DNA of 64,000 bases, from positions 4,543 to 68,542 of the forward strand of contig JBOZRQ010000003.1 of assembly GCA_050789255.1 (NCBI GenBank), read 5' to 3'. This document shows, in pieces, positions 1 through 8,696 of this stretch (position 1 is the stretch's first letter; every line of letters begins with the position of its first letter). The notes below the pieces were generated by a model. The model saw only the letters and a list, made by a program, of their open reading frames with translations, was not told where the DNA came from and made no database searches. This DNA is from JBOZRQ01 sp050789255. GTDB lineage: Bacteria > Bacillota > Sulfobacillia > Symbiobacteriales > Symbiobacteriaceae. Made by a program: the position numbers and the translations under genes.

Positions 1-209
1 GTGCGGCGGCGCTCCTGCGGGGGCGCCGCTGTTTCTGTTTTGGGCGCCGCCACCGGGCGGGTCTCCAGGGTCCAGGTGGCGGTGTCGCCCTCTGTTATAA
101 CCCCGGCCAATAGGTAGCCCCCTGAGGGGCTCAGGTACCACTCCAGGTCTTTTACAGCAGCGGCCAGCGCTTTGAGGTCGGTCAGATTCACCTTAATTTG
201 ATGAGCCAC
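1..209 (-). CDS. hypothetical protein, cut by the left window edge
   Basis: An open frame on the minus strand begins with GTG at 209 and runs 69 codons to the window edge without a stop. It starts MAHQIKVNLTDLKALAAAVK and becomes Ala/Pro/Thr-rich after about residue 50, like a linker or tail. A GAGGAG ribosome site lies about 11 bases before the GTG; an alternative in-frame GTG is seven codons in. It overlaps the end of the DUF429 gene by 17 bases, so the two are probably co-transcribed and translationally coupled. No family is recognised. Confidence 0.6.
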   Translation of the reverse strand, partial: MAHQIKVNLTDLKALAAAVKDLEWYLSPSGGYLLAGVITEGDTATWTLETRPVAAPKTETAAPPQERRR

Positions 210-927
210 GGTCGTTCGATCTCCTCTTCATGATCTGCATCCGGAGCCCGAAGTCGTCCAGCGGCGGGTCCGGCGGGAGGGGCGCCGCGCCGTGTAGCTG
301 TACCTGCTTCGCCATGACGGCGCACACCATCGCATCGATGAAGTCATCGGGGGCGGCCAGGACCCGGCGGTAGGAGGCGAGGGCCTCGCTCAGGCGGCCG
401 GCTGCGTTGATACCTAACAGCGCCAGCCGCTCCTGCTGGCCCTCTGGGGTTTTCTTGGCGTGTTGCATCGGGGTCCCGCCGTTTAGCACGGTGAAGCACA
501 CCTCCGGGTGCGCCTCCTGCACCCGGCGCTGGAGTTCCGGCGCCGCCGTGAGCGCCCGGTCCGCCTCGGCGATCTTGGGGCAGATGCCCCAGGTTTGGCG
601 GCTGATTTTCCGCCCGGTGGCCGCCTGGTTGAGCTCACAGGCCGCCTCGTAGGACTCGGCGTGCACCGCCTGGCGCGTTGGTACCTGAAACACGCTGGAC
701 CCCCTGGGCCGGCCCAGGAGCCGCCGGGCGGCAACCTCGCACACCCGCTCGGGCCCCCCGTTGGTCAGGCCCATGGGGATATCGACCAGCACCCGCTCGG
801 CGCCCGCCGTGGCGGCGAGCATTTCGTCGAATGAGGCCACGATTAGCAAGGGCAGCATCGCGTTATTCTGCAGGAGGGCGACGACCCAGCCGCCACGGCA
901 CCCATCGACCCCTGCCACCAGCGCCAT
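193..927 (-). CDS. DUF429 family protein (predicted RNase H-like nuclease fold)
   Basis: The 244-residue product opens with the family signature VAGVDGCRGGWVVAL, where the Asp is the first acidic residue of the RNase H-like fold. Further acidic blocks follow (VLVDIPMGL near residue 50, DDFIDAMVCAVMA near 205), spaced as in DUF429 proteins. The biological role of the family is not established; a nuclease activity is predicted from the fold only. I chose the ATG at 927 because GGGAGG sits about 10 bases upstream; an in-frame ATG at 945 would overlap that ribosome site. The gene runs divergently from the fetAB-like pair and overlaps the next minus-strand frame. Confidence 0.8.
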   Translation of the reverse strand: MALVAGVDGCRGGWVVALLQNNAMLPLLIVASFDEMLAATAGAERVLVDIPMGLTNGGPERVCEVAARRLLGRPRGSSVFQVPTRQAVHAESYEAACELNQAATGRKISRQTWGICPKIAEADRALTAAPELQRRVQEAHPEVCFTVLNGGTPMQHAKKTPEGQQERLALLGINAAGRLSEALASYRRVLAAPDDFIDAMVCAVMAKQVQLHGAAPLPPDPPLDDFGLRMQIMKRRSNDRGSSN

Positions 928-1026
928 AGCAGGTCTGCCTCCCATCTGTCACGAATGCACGTTCATTGCACAATGGGTGGCCAATCACCTGCAAGCATTC
1001 CCGTCTGCATCAAAGGAGACGACATC

Positions 1027-1677
1027 GTGACAGCTACAGATCTCTTCTCCTGCACAAATCTCTGGGTAGAGCGCTCCGGTCAGGCGATTCTGCAAGGGCT
1101 TTCGGTTACGATTCCGGCCGAGGGGATTACCTGCCTGGTGGGCGCGAGCGGGTCGGGAAAGAGCACCCTGCTCCGGCTGCTCAACCGGCTGGATGACCCC
1201 ACCCGGGGCAGCATTGCGTACCGAGGTCAGGAGCTGAGCACCCTGGATCCGCTGGACCTGCGCCGCCGGGTGGCCCTGGTGCTCCAAACCCCGGTCATGC
1301 TCCCTGGCACCGTGCGGGAGAACCTGGAGGCCGGGCATGTCATTCGGGGGCGCCGCCTCGCCGACCCGGGCGCCTGGCTGGAGCGGGTGGGTCTTAGCCC
1401 GGCCTTGCTGGAGAAGACCGCCAAGGACCTCTCCGGCGGTGAGAAACAGCGGGTCTCGCTGGCCCGATCGCTTTCGGTGGAGCCTGAGGCGCTGCTGCTC
1501 GATGAGGTGACCGCTTCGCTGGACCAGGAATCTGCTCATGTCATTGAGCGGTTGATTGTCGACCTGGGCCTCCCCGCCGTATGGATCTCCCACGACCCGG
1601 CTCAGGTGAGCCGGGTTGCGGCGCGCGTTCTGCACATGGAGGCCGGGCGCCTGCGGGAGGAGGTGACCGCGCAGTGA
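1027..1677 (+). CDS. fetA: ABC exporter ATP-binding protein, FetA/YbbL type
   Basis: This 216-residue ATPase has Walker A GASGSGKS (about residues 38-45), the signature LSGGEKQR (about 136) and Walker B ALLLDEVTASLD (about 157-168), followed by the switch His in WISHD. The next gene overlaps its stop by four bases (GTGA) and encodes a FetB/YbbM-type membrane protein, which identifies the pair as the two-gene exporter described in E. coli for iron homeostasis under oxidative stress. The GTG at 1027 has AAAGGAG ten bases upstream; an in-frame ATG at 955 has no ribosome site and would add an unconserved tail. Iron as substrate is by homology only. Confidence 0.85.
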   Translation: MTATDLFSCTNLWVERSGQAILQGLSVTIPAEGITCLVGASGSGKSTLLRLLNRLDDPTRGSIAYRGQELSTLDPLDLRRRVALVLQTPVMLPGTVRENLEAGHVIRGRRLADPGAWLERVGLSPALLEKTAKDLSGGEKQRVSLARSLSVEPEALLLDEVTASLDQESAHVIERLIVDLGLPAVWISHDPAQVSRVAARVLHMEAGRLREEVTAQ

Positions 1678-2420
1678 CCCCCATCTCTTTGGCGTTAACC
1701 CTGGTCTTTGTGGCGGTTGTCGCCGCGGTGTCCATGTGGCAGAAGCTCGGGCTGGAGCGGGACCTGCTGGTGGGCGCCGCCCGGGCAGCCGTCCAGCTGA
1801 TCGCGGTCGGGTACGTGCTGGTTTGGGTGTTTGGTGCCAACTCGTGGATTCCTATGGTGCTGATGCTGGCCGTCATGCTGTGGGTGGCGGCACACAACGC
1901 GGCCAAGCGGGGCGAAGGGCTGCCGGGGATACGCCTGCGGGTGCTCGCCGCGATCGGGCTCGCCGAGGTGATCACCCTGGGCACCATGCTGGCCCTTAGA
2001 ATCATACCGGCCACGGCGCAGTATGTAATCCCCGTCAGCGGCATGGTGATCGGCAACGCGATGGTCAACGCCGGCCTGCTGCTGAACCGCCTGAAGGGTG
2101 AGGTGAGCGCCCGCTCGGGGGAGATCGAGGTGTGGCTGGCGCTGGGAGCGGCGCCTCGGCAGGCGGCGGCCCAGGTGCTGAAGGCCGCCGTGAAGGCAGC
2201 CATGATCCCCAGCGTGGACGCCTTAAAGACCGTGGGCCTGGTGCAGCTACCGGGCATGATGACCGGTCAGATCCTTGCGGGGGCCAGCCCCCTGGAGGCC
2301 GTGAAGTACCAGATCCTTGTGATGTACTCCCTGGCTGCCGCCTCGGCGATTTGCAGCATGACCCTGGGCCTGTTGAGCGTGCCGCTCTTCTTCACCAAGA
2401 ACGCCCAGTTAGTGAAGTGA
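1674..2420 (+). CDS. fetB: ABC exporter membrane protein, FetB/YbbM (UPF0014) family
   Basis: A 248-residue polytopic protein with about seven hydrophobic segments. Blocks typical of UPF0014 are visible: AARAAVQLIAVGYVL near residue 35, PVSGMVIGNAMVNAGLLLNRL near 120, and SVDALKTVGLVQLPGMMTGQILAG near 180. The start is GTG at 1674 within the stop of the ATPase gene, preceded by GGGAGGAGG, so translation is coupled. With the upstream ATPase it should form a complete exporter in the cytoplasmic membrane. No clear hairpin terminator follows before the next gene at 2506. Confidence 0.85.
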   Translation: MTPISLALTLVFVAVVAAVSMWQKLGLERDLLVGAARAAVQLIAVGYVLVWVFGANSWIPMVLMLAVMLWVAAHNAAKRGEGLPGIRLRVLAAIGLAEVITLGTMLALRIIPATAQYVIPVSGMVIGNAMVNAGLLLNRLKGEVSARSGEIEVWLALGAAPRQAAAQVLKAAVKAAMIPSVDALKTVGLVQLPGMMTGQILAGASPLEAVKYQILVMYSLAAASAICSMTLGLLSVPLFFTKNAQLVK

Positions 2421-2505
2421 CCCGCCTGCCCCTACCGAACTTCGCCCTCAGCTAATCCGTTATTAGTTATGAGCGGAAAAGTTCGGACTTAAAGGGGGTG
2501 GCGGG

Positions 2506-2856
2506 GTGGCCAGATTCACCCGGCATGCTTACGTGAGGTTTCGGATGCGACGTCCGGGCATTGGATGGGGCAAATTGAGCAGGATCCAGGTTGAACTGGC
2601 GGCCCGGGAAAGCTTTGAACGGAGCCAGTTCATTAGCTTTGAGGAGGCGAGGGCCCGAATCGGGGGACGGTTGGCCAAGCGGGACTGGAATCAGTATTTC
2701 CGGACCGACGGCACCGGGCCGGGGATCTGGGTCACCTGCTGGTCGAAGGGCGAAGAGGTGGTGCTCACCTACCTGCACCCCGAGTCCTGGTTCATTGGGC
2801 TGAAACCCAGCCAGCGGGTGAAGCGCTCCGTGCGCAGGGCGCCGGCTCGTGTATAA
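2506..2856 (+). CDS. hypothetical protein, 116 aa
   Basis: A small basic protein (MARFTRHAYVRFRMRRPGIG at the N-terminus) with a central aromatic block (NQYFRTDGTGPGIWVTCW) and an Arg/Lys-rich tail. There is no signal peptide or membrane segment. GTG start at 2506 after AAAGGGGGTGG. The stop codon lies inside a TATAAT box that may serve the following manA gene. I do not recognise the family; the basic ends might suggest nucleic-acid contact, but nothing in the sequence proves it. Confidence 0.6.
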   Translation: MARFTRHAYVRFRMRRPGIGWGKLSRIQVELAARESFERSQFISFEEARARIGGRLAKRDWNQYFRTDGTGPGIWVTCWSKGEEVVLTYLHPESWFIGLKPSQRVKRSVRRAPARV

Positions 2857-2857
2857 T
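2852..2857 (+). promoter_or_regulatory. candidate -10 box for manA
   Basis: A perfect TATAAT overlaps the stop of the upstream gene and lies 62 bases before the manA start. The -35 region at the proper distance is GC-rich and does not match TTGACA, so the assignment is tentative. Confidence 0.4.
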
Positions 2858-2919
2858 GGACACAATCACGTCCGACACAGGGGGCGCCAGAGCCTCCTGT
2901 TTCGTTTTGGGAGGCAGCC

Positions 2920-3885
2920 ATGACCAATCTCTATCCACTGATCTTTACGCCCGTCTTCAAAGAGCGCGTCTGGGGCGGACGGCGCCTGAGCCCCTGGTTC
3001 TCCACCTTGCCCGAGGGCCCCATTGGGGAGGCCTGGGTGCTGAGCGACCACCCGCAGGGGCGCACCTTGGTGGCCAACGGCCCGCTGGCTGGCAAGTCGT
3101 TGGCCGACCTGCGCTCGCAGTACGGCGAGCGCCTGGTGGGGCGCAAGGGCGTCTCGGAGAAGAGCGGGGAGTTCCCGCTGCTGTTTAAGCTGCTGGACTG
3201 CCAGGACGATCTCTCGGTTCAGGTGCACCCCACCGATGAGTACCCGGGCCTGGCCCCCTCGGAGCTTGGCAAGACCGAGATGTGGGTGGTGCTCGATGCG
3301 GCGCCCGGCGCCAAGGCGGTTTACGGCCTGAAGGCTGGGGTCACGGCGGAGAGCTTCGCCGCCGCTGTGGCAGAGGGCCGCACGATGGAAGTGATGCGCG
3401 AGGTGGAGGTGCGCCCCGGCGACGTGCTCTACGTGCCCGCCGGCACGATTCACGCCCTGGGGACCGGGCTGCTGGTGGCCGAGATCCAGCAGAGCTCGGA
3501 CACGACCTACCGGGTCTACGACTACGGCCGTCTGGGCCTCGATGGCAGGCCCCGGGAGCTGCACGTGGAGCATGCGCTGAAGGTAACCACCTATGGCGAG
3601 CCTCCCGCTGTTACTCATCCGCAGCGGCCGGCGCCCAATCAGTGGCAGGAGATCTGCCGCTCGCCGTTCTTCGTGGTGGCCCAGGGCGTGTGCGAGGGCG
3701 CCTGGGCCCAGTCTACCACGCCCGACTCCTTCCAGGTGGTCATGGTGCTGGAGGGCGAGGGCTCGATCGGTTGGGCCGGGGCAAGCGAGGCGCTGAGGCC
3801 CGGCGCCGCCGTGCTGGTCCCCGCCGACCTGGGCAGCTACACCCTGGAAGGCAGCATGCGGACTCTGCTGGTGTACGTTCGTTGA
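2920..3885 (+). CDS. manA: mannose-6-phosphate isomerase, class I
   Basis: Predicted to interconvert fructose-6-phosphate and mannose-6-phosphate in the cytosol. The 321-residue length and the cupin motifs match the short Firmicute ManA type: PIFxERxWGGRRL-like start, SVQVHPTDEYP (about residues 103-113, supplying zinc-binding His), GKTEMWVVLDAAPGA (about 117-131), VPAGTIHALGTGLLVAEIQQSSDTTYR (about 170-196). GGGAGG precedes the ATG. A strong hairpin follows directly, so the gene is probably transcribed alone or with the small gene before it. Confidence 0.93.
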   Translation: MTNLYPLIFTPVFKERVWGGRRLSPWFSTLPEGPIGEAWVLSDHPQGRTLVANGPLAGKSLADLRSQYGERLVGRKGVSEKSGEFPLLFKLLDCQDDLSVQVHPTDEYPGLAPSELGKTEMWVVLDAAPGAKAVYGLKAGVTAESFAAAVAEGRTMEVMREVEVRPGDVLYVPAGTIHALGTGLLVAEIQQSSDTTYRVYDYGRLGLDGRPRELHVEHALKVTTYGEPPAVTHPQRPAPNQWQEICRSPFFVVAQGVCEGAWAQSTTPDSFQVVMVLEGEGSIGWAGASEALRPGAAVLVPADLGSYTLEGSMRTLLVYVR

Positions 3886-3893
3886 AGCTAGAC

Positions 3894-3930
3894 GGGTCCG
3901 GCGTCCCTTACGACAGGGGACGCCGGACCC
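3894..3930 (+). terminator. intrinsic terminator after manA
   Basis: A perfect 14-bp stem (GGGTCCGGCGTCCC pairing with GGGACGCCGGACCC) closes a 9-base loop and is followed by GGTTGTTTGATTGT, a moderately T-rich tail. Confidence 0.8.
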
Positions 3931-3999
3931 GGTTGTTTGATTGTGAGGCTCGTGGTCGATAGTGCTACCAGTCGACATTATGTAAGGTGGTAGCATGGC

Positions 4000-4155
4000 A
4001 TGGGACTCGGACAGAGGAAGACCAGCTTGGCACACTGGCGCCGGATCCGCGGCCTTTCGCAAGAGGAGCTGGGACGGCTCCTACGCGTCACCGGGCGAAC
4101 TCGTCCTCCGGGTGAACAGGTGACACGGCTAGACAACCAGGCTTCCATTTTATGA
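4000..4155 (+). pseudogene. short XRE-type helix-turn-helix fragment
   Basis: A 51-codon frame preceded by AGGTGG nine bases upstream. Residues 12-31 (HWRRIRGLSQEELGRLLRVT) look like the first two helices of an XRE/Cro DNA-binding domain. After that the sequence (GRTRPPGEQVTRLDNQASIL) lacks the recognition-helix pattern and stops at about half the length of a minimal domain. I read it as a remnant with an internal deletion, although the good ribosome site leaves room for a real small protein. The rest of 3931-4229 holds nothing else that I can identify. Confidence 0.4.
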
Positions 4156-4229
4156 ACTGAGCGCTTATTGGCCACCGAGCAGGAGTTCACTCCCCGCGGT
4201 GGAACATGACGGTCTGGAGGGATGCACCT

Positions 4230-5561
4230 ATGGCCAAAATCGCACTCATTGGCGCCGGCAGCGCCACGTTCGCTAAGACACTGATCGCAGACATCCTGAC
4301 CTACCCGGGCCTTGATGGCGCACAGATCGCCTTGATGGATATCAACCCCGAACGGCTAGACCTCTCGTATCGGATCGTCCAGCGGATGATCGCAGAACAG
4401 CAGAGCCGCTGCACCGTCGACGCAACGTTGGACCGACGTGCGGCCCTCACCGGCGCCGACTACGTGATTACAGCCTTCCAGATCGGCGGCGTGGCCGCCA
4501 TGGAGCTGGACTTTGCCATTCCCGGCAAGTATGGTGTGGGCCAGAACGTGGGCGACACCGCCAACCCGGGCGGCATCTTCCGCGGCCTGCGGACCATTCC
4601 CGTGCTGCAGGAGATCTGCCGGGAGATGGAGGAGCTCTGCCCCGACGCCGTGCTGCTCCAGTATTCTAACCCCATGGCGATCAACATGTGGGGCGTGTAC
4701 GCCAGCAGCGGCATCAAGCATGTGGGACTCTGCCACAGCGTGCAGGGCACCATGGAACTGCTTGCCCGGTATATCAAGGCGCCGTACAACGAGATTAGCT
4801 TCAAGTGTGCGGGCATCAACCACATGGCCTGGTTCCTGGAGTACAAGTGGAACGGCCAGGACGCCTACCCGCTCTTCCGGGAGCTCTACCACGACTCCTT
4901 CGTATACGGCAAGGAGCCGGTGCGCTGGGACCTGTTCAAGCACCTGGGGTACTGGGTCACCGAGTCCAGCGGACACTCCTCCGAGTACTACCCCTGGTTC
5001 CGTAAGCGCCCGGACACGCTGGAGAAGATGATCAGCAAGTTCACCTACATCAACTATGAGTCGCTGGAGAACGGGGCCACCGGGGCCTACCTGCGCCTCT
5101 TCCAGCGCGATGCGGTGAAGCACCGTGAGCAGGTGGACGGCTGGCTGAACAGCGCCGAGCCGATCCCGGTCAAGCGCTCCAGTGAGTACGGCGTCCAGAT
5201 CATCAACGCAATCGAGACCAACACCCCGGCCTACATCCACGGGAATGTACAGAACACAGGCCTGATTACCAACCTGCCGGACGGCGCCTGTGTCGAGGTC
5301 CCCATGATGGTGGACGGTTCGGGCCTGCGGCCGCTCCACGTGGGCAAGCTTCCGCCGCAACTGGCCGCCGTGTGCCGACCGCATATTGCCATGCACGAGC
5401 TGACCGTGCTGGGCTCCCTGCACGGCGATCGGGATGCCATCCGGCAGGCCGTCTCCCTGGACCCGCTCACGGCTGCGGTCTGCTCGTTGGAGGAGATTGA
5501 GGCCATGACTACCGAAATGTTGGAGGCGCAGGCCCGCTGGCTGCCTCAGTTCGCCAAGTAG
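4230..5561 (+). CDS. glycoside hydrolase family 4, alpha-galactosidase (MelA)-like
   Basis: GH4 enzymes are NAD- and Mn-dependent glycosidases that work by oxidation-elimination. This 443-residue protein has the Rossmann motif IGAGSATF at the N-terminus, NVGDTANPGGIFRGLRTIP (about residues 105-123), YSNPMAINMWG (about 148), the metal-site Cys-His in LCHSVQGT (about 167-174) and AGINHMAWF (about 193-201). The CHSVQGT form is typical of MelA-like alpha-galactosidases and galacturonidases rather than phospho-glucosidases, so the substrate is probably unphosphorylated. The ATG at 4230 follows CTGGAGGG; the in-frame ATG at 4206 has a poorer ribosome site. No sugar transporter is adjacent. Confidence 0.88.
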   Translation: MAKIALIGAGSATFAKTLIADILTYPGLDGAQIALMDINPERLDLSYRIVQRMIAEQQSRCTVDATLDRRAALTGADYVITAFQIGGVAAMELDFAIPGKYGVGQNVGDTANPGGIFRGLRTIPVLQEICREMEELCPDAVLLQYSNPMAINMWGVYASSGIKHVGLCHSVQGTMELLARYIKAPYNEISFKCAGINHMAWFLEYKWNGQDAYPLFRELYHDSFVYGKEPVRWDLFKHLGYWVTESSGHSSEYYPWFRKRPDTLEKMISKFTYINYESLENGATGAYLRLFQRDAVKHREQVDGWLNSAEPIPVKRSSEYGVQIINAIETNTPAYIHGNVQNTGLITNLPDGACVEVPMMVDGSGLRPLHVGKLPPQLAAVCRPHIAMHELTVLGSLHGDRDAIRQAVSLDPLTAAVCSLEEIEAMTTEMLEAQARWLPQFAK

Positions 5562-5575
5562 GGGGACAGGAATAC

Positions 5576-5980
5576 GTGATACGCTTCGCACCCGATAAGC
5601 GGCCCTCCAAGTGGGGCGCCACCGCGGCCCTCGCCCGGCAGACCTCGCTGGACAATGTGCTGGAATTCCTCACCGAGGGGAGGGGGCACCCGTTCGACGG
5701 GGTGGTCCGGCTCTCCGACCCCACGGAGATCAAGGGCTATAAGTATATCTTGCTCCAGGTCAGCCTGGACTTTGGCCATCCGGCCTTCCCGGCCGCCGCA
5801 GATCTGCTCGACGAAATGGGCGGCAGCGAGTTTCAGCTGATCGCCGTGGAGACCCCCGATGGGGATGTCTACCTGATCGTGGATAAGAACAACCTGCCGG
5901 AGGAGGAGATCAAGCCTGACCACCCGCTCCTGATGGGGCTGGCGGCCTGGCTTGGCCCGGCCATCTCCCGGAGCCGGTAG
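5576..5980 (+). CDS. hypothetical protein, 134 aa
   Basis: A soluble acidic protein beginning MIRFAPDKRPSKWGATAALA, with alternating hydrophobic strands (YKYILLQVSLDFGHP, EFQLIAVETPDGDVYLIVDK) that suggest an alpha/beta fold. No signal peptide. GTG start at 5576, only 14 bases after the GH4 stop, and 15 bases before the next gene, so it sits in an apparent three-gene run. I recognise no family. Confidence 0.6.
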   Translation: MIRFAPDKRPSKWGATAALARQTSLDNVLEFLTEGRGHPFDGVVRLSDPTEIKGYKYILLQVSLDFGHPAFPAAADLLDEMGGSEFQLIAVETPDGDVYLIVDKNNLPEEEIKPDHPLLMGLAAWLGPAISRSR

Positions 5981-5995
5981 GAAGGAGACGTCGCT

Positions 5996-7639
5996 GTGGG
6001 AACGAGCAGGGTCTTTACATCCGTCGTACTTTGCCTTTCGCTCCTGGTACTCTCGCTGACTAGCACCGCTGCTGCGGCCGACGGAACGTTCAGTGTCGAC
6101 TTGCCGACCCAAACGAATCGCCTGGCGCTCACCGTAAATGGCGTAGCGCCGGCGGGCAGCGTAGTAGAGAGCCCCCAGGCCTCGTACGCAACCACGGTCG
6201 ACGCCTCCAGCCGCTTTTGGATCACGCTGACGCTGACAGAGGGCGCCAACACGGTAACCCTTACCGCGAAGACCCCCGGCAACGATATCCTCACCTGGGT
6301 CGGAGAGGTGAACGTCGACCTTCAGGCCCCTGCTCTGGCCGTGGACCTGCCGCGCAGCATCAACGGTCGGGAGTTGGTGGTGTTTGGCCAGGCAGCCCCC
6401 GGGGCACAGGTCACCGTGAACGGCGACCCCGTCACGCCGGATGCCACTGGTCGCTTTCGCACCGACGTGGTGGTGCATCCTCCCGGCGGCTCCATCCGGG
6501 TGACCGCCACAGACGATGCTGGCAAAACCACCGAGGTTCGCGGCTATGTGGTGTACCGGCTGGACGGGTCCAGTCATGCGTTTGAAGGGAGTCAACGCCT
6601 TACCTTCCGAGCGCAGGCGGGCAGCCGTGTTGACCTGTACCAAAGCGCGACCCCGGACGGCGACCGCACAAAAGTCCGAGAGATCAAGCTCAACGCGGAT
6701 GGGACATGGAGCGGGGCGGTGAGCGTCGCCCTTGGCTGGAACTATTACTGGTTTCGAGTGACCCCGCCGGTTGGGGAGCCCTATTACGACTTTTACCCCA
6801 TATTCAGGGCGTTTGACGTGATCATGGTCGCCAGGACTGACCAGGAGCGGTTGGACATTCCTGGTGAGGTGACTCCCGGCTGGAGTATCTCGATCAACGG
6901 CACCAAGGCCACAGTCGACGAGTCCGGTAAGTTTGTCGGTGTCCTTACCTTAAAGCTGGGCGAGCAGCGGGTTTCGATTACGGCCAGAAGAGATGACGAC
7001 CCCATTTTCAGCACGACGCAGTACTTTCAGGTAACCAGGGTGCCGCCGCTGGCCCCGGTCTATCAGCCGGTACTGACGCTGCAAAACCAGTCTCTGCTGG
7101 ACGTCTTTGTGGTGGGAAAGAGCGCCTACCGCGCCGACAGGACCGGCAACGTGCGTATACCGCTGCCGCTGAAGCAGGGCAGCAACCTGATCGTTCTCCC
7201 GGTCATCCGTGGCTCGGACCGGCCCCAAGTCCATGTGTACCGGGTGGATTACATCCCCTCGACCGTCGTGCGTCTTACGCTCGACCAAGCCACGGCGGAG
7301 GTGGACGGCGTCCTCACGCCCATGCCCGTGGCTCCCAGCGTCCGAGAGGGTTCTGCGTACCTGCCGCTCCGCTTTCTGGCAGAGGTGCTCGGGGCAAAGG
7401 TGGAGTGGGACCAGGCTACGAAAACGGCTACATATTGGCGCGGGAACCGGCTGATTCAGGTGACCGTAGACGCCAAGTTCGGGACTGTGAATGGCGAGAC
7501 GGTTGAACTCTCGGCGCCGGCGGTACTGGAGAACGACCGCACCCTGGTGCCGGTACGCTTCATTAGTGAGCACCTCGGCGCCACCGTCAGCTGGGATGAG
7601 GCCACCCGTACGATCACTGTCATCATGCCGAAAGATTGA
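5996..7639 (+). CDS. secreted protein with Ig-like modules and C-terminal stalk (copper amine oxidase N-terminal-like) domain
   Basis: The 547-residue protein has a signal peptide (SVVLCLSLLVLSLTSTAAAA), then two or more modules of the bacterial Ig-like type (for example VFGQAAPGAQVTVNGDPV and a repeated pattern of gain-of-function turns around DxxGKF), and a C-terminal 'stalk' domain (about residues 425-547) with the diagnostic APSVREGSAYLPLRFLAEVLGA and TLVPVRFISEHLGATVSWDE blocks. That domain is common in exported proteins of Clostridia and Bacilli and is thought to attach to the cell surface; it does not imply amine oxidase activity. GTG start at 5996 after AGGAGA. A good terminator follows. 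Confidence 0.85.
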   Translation: MGTSRVFTSVVLCLSLLVLSLTSTAAAADGTFSVDLPTQTNRLALTVNGVAPAGSVVESPQASYATTVDASSRFWITLTLTEGANTVTLTAKTPGNDILTWVGEVNVDLQAPALAVDLPRSINGRELVVFGQAAPGAQVTVNGDPVTPDATGRFRTDVVVHPPGGSIRVTATDDAGKTTEVRGYVVYRLDGSSHAFEGSQRLTFRAQAGSRVDLYQSATPDGDRTKVREIKLNADGTWSGAVSVALGWNYYWFRVTPPVGEPYYDFYPIFRAFDVIMVARTDQERLDIPGEVTPGWSISINGTKATVDESGKFVGVLTLKLGEQRVSITARRDDDPIFSTTQYFQVTRVPPLAPVYQPVLTLQNQSLLDVFVVGKSAYRADRTGNVRIPLPLKQGSNLIVLPVIRGSDRPQVHVYRVDYIPSTVVRLTLDQATAEVDGVLTPMPVAPSVREGSAYLPLRFLAEVLGAKVEWDQATKTATYWRGNRLIQVTVDAKFGTVNGETVELSAPAVLENDRTLVPVRFISEHLGATVSWDEATRTITVIMPKD

Positions 7640-7644
7640 CCTGA

Positions 7645-7675
7645 ACGCCCCGGAAGCGCATTGCTTCTGGGGCGT
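7645..7675 (+). terminator. intrinsic terminator after the stalk-domain gene
   Basis: A 13-bp stem (7645-7657 with 7663-7675, one G-U pair) around a 5-base loop, followed by ACGATTTTCG. Confidence 0.75.
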
Positions 7676-7758
7676 ACGATTTTCGATAAGAAATTCGGCA
7701 AGCGAGCGTATCCTTTGGTTTCAGCTATGCGTGGTGTGTAGTAGAGGAGGAGAGAGCG

Positions 7759-8694
7759 ATGTCAACGCTGGAGTCGATGGAGGCCCCCGTGCGGGACCTT
7801 CGCAAGCAGTTTGAGGACCTTGTAACGACCCACCGCCCGGCCCTCTGGCGCTACTGCTACCGGCTGACCGGCTCAGCCTGGGACGCCGAAGACCTCGTGC
7901 AAGAGACGCTCACCCGCGCGTTTGCCCGCCTGGCCGGATTCTGGCAGCCCCTCGATGCGCGCCCTTACCTGTTCCGGGTGGCGTCCAACGCCTGGATCGA
8001 CTCGCTTCGCCGGGCACGGCTCCTGACGACCGAGCTGGAGGCCCAGCCGGAGATCGCAGCCCCGGAGGCCGATCCCGGCGAGACCTGGGGCGCCATCGAA
8101 ACGCTGGTCCAACTGCTTCCGCCCCGGCAGCGGGCGGTCGTGCTGCTGACCCAGGTCTTTGAGTTCACCGCCGGCGAGGTGGGAGCGATGCTCGGAATGA
8201 CGGAGGGCGCAGTCAAGGCGGCGTTACATAGGGCTCGCACGAACCTGAAAGCCGCTCAGGCCACGGCGCCTGCCGCAGCCCAGGCCACCGCGGCTGTGAG
8301 TGAGTTGGTAGCCAACTACCTGGACGCCTTCAACCGGCGCGACCCGGATGCGATCGTCGCCCTGATGGACCGGGAGGTAACCGGGGATATCGTGGGCGTT
8401 GCCGAGGAGTACGGCGTGGAGGTCGTACGGAAGTACTCGCTCGCCGAGTGGGCCGCAGACCCGCAGCCCATGTGGGCGGAGCCCGGCGTGCTGGAAGGGC
8501 GCCCGGTGGTTTACGTCTTCTACCGGACCGAGCAGCATGAGAAGGCGCTGGCCTGGGTGATTACGCTGGAGGAGTCCGGCGGTCGCATCACCGTGCTCCG
8601 CAACTACTGCTTCGCTCCGGACCTTGTTCAGCACGCCGCCAATCAACTGGGCGTACCGGCCTTCCTCATGGGCTACCGGTACGAGGGGGTGTGA
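7759..8694 (+). CDS. ECF sigma factor with C-terminal NTF2/SnoaL-like extension
   Basis: Residues 15-85 carry sigma region 2 (RYCYRLTGSAWDAEDLVQET) and residues 115-165 region 4 (LPPRQRAVVLLTQVFEFTAGEVGAMLGMTEGAVKAALHRAR). A further ~130 residues after an Ala/Thr linker begin SELVANYLDAFNRRDPDAIVALM, the usual opening of a SnoaL-like (NTF2 fold) domain. Such tails in ECF sigma factors regulate activity in the absence of a membrane anti-sigma, and no anti-sigma gene is adjacent. The ATG at 7759 follows AGGAGG by eight bases. The next gene overlaps or abuts the stop and is probably co-transcribed, perhaps a target or sensor partner. Confidence 0.88.
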   Translation: MSTLESMEAPVRDLRKQFEDLVTTHRPALWRYCYRLTGSAWDAEDLVQETLTRAFARLAGFWQPLDARPYLFRVASNAWIDSLRRARLLTTELEAQPEIAAPEADPGETWGAIETLVQLLPPRQRAVVLLTQVFEFTAGEVGAMLGMTEGAVKAALHRARTNLKAAQATAPAAAQATAAVSELVANYLDAFNRRDPDAIVALMDREVTGDIVGVAEEYGVEVVRKYSLAEWAADPQPMWAEPGVLEGRPVVYVFYRTEQHEKALAWVITLEESGGRITVLRNYCFAPDLVQHAANQLGVPAFLMGYRYEGV

Positions 8695-8696
8695 CC

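Noticed and set aside
5996..7639. Copper amine oxidase
   Set aside because: Only the stalk-type N-terminal domain of that family is present; no catalytic Tyr/quinone cofactor domain exists.
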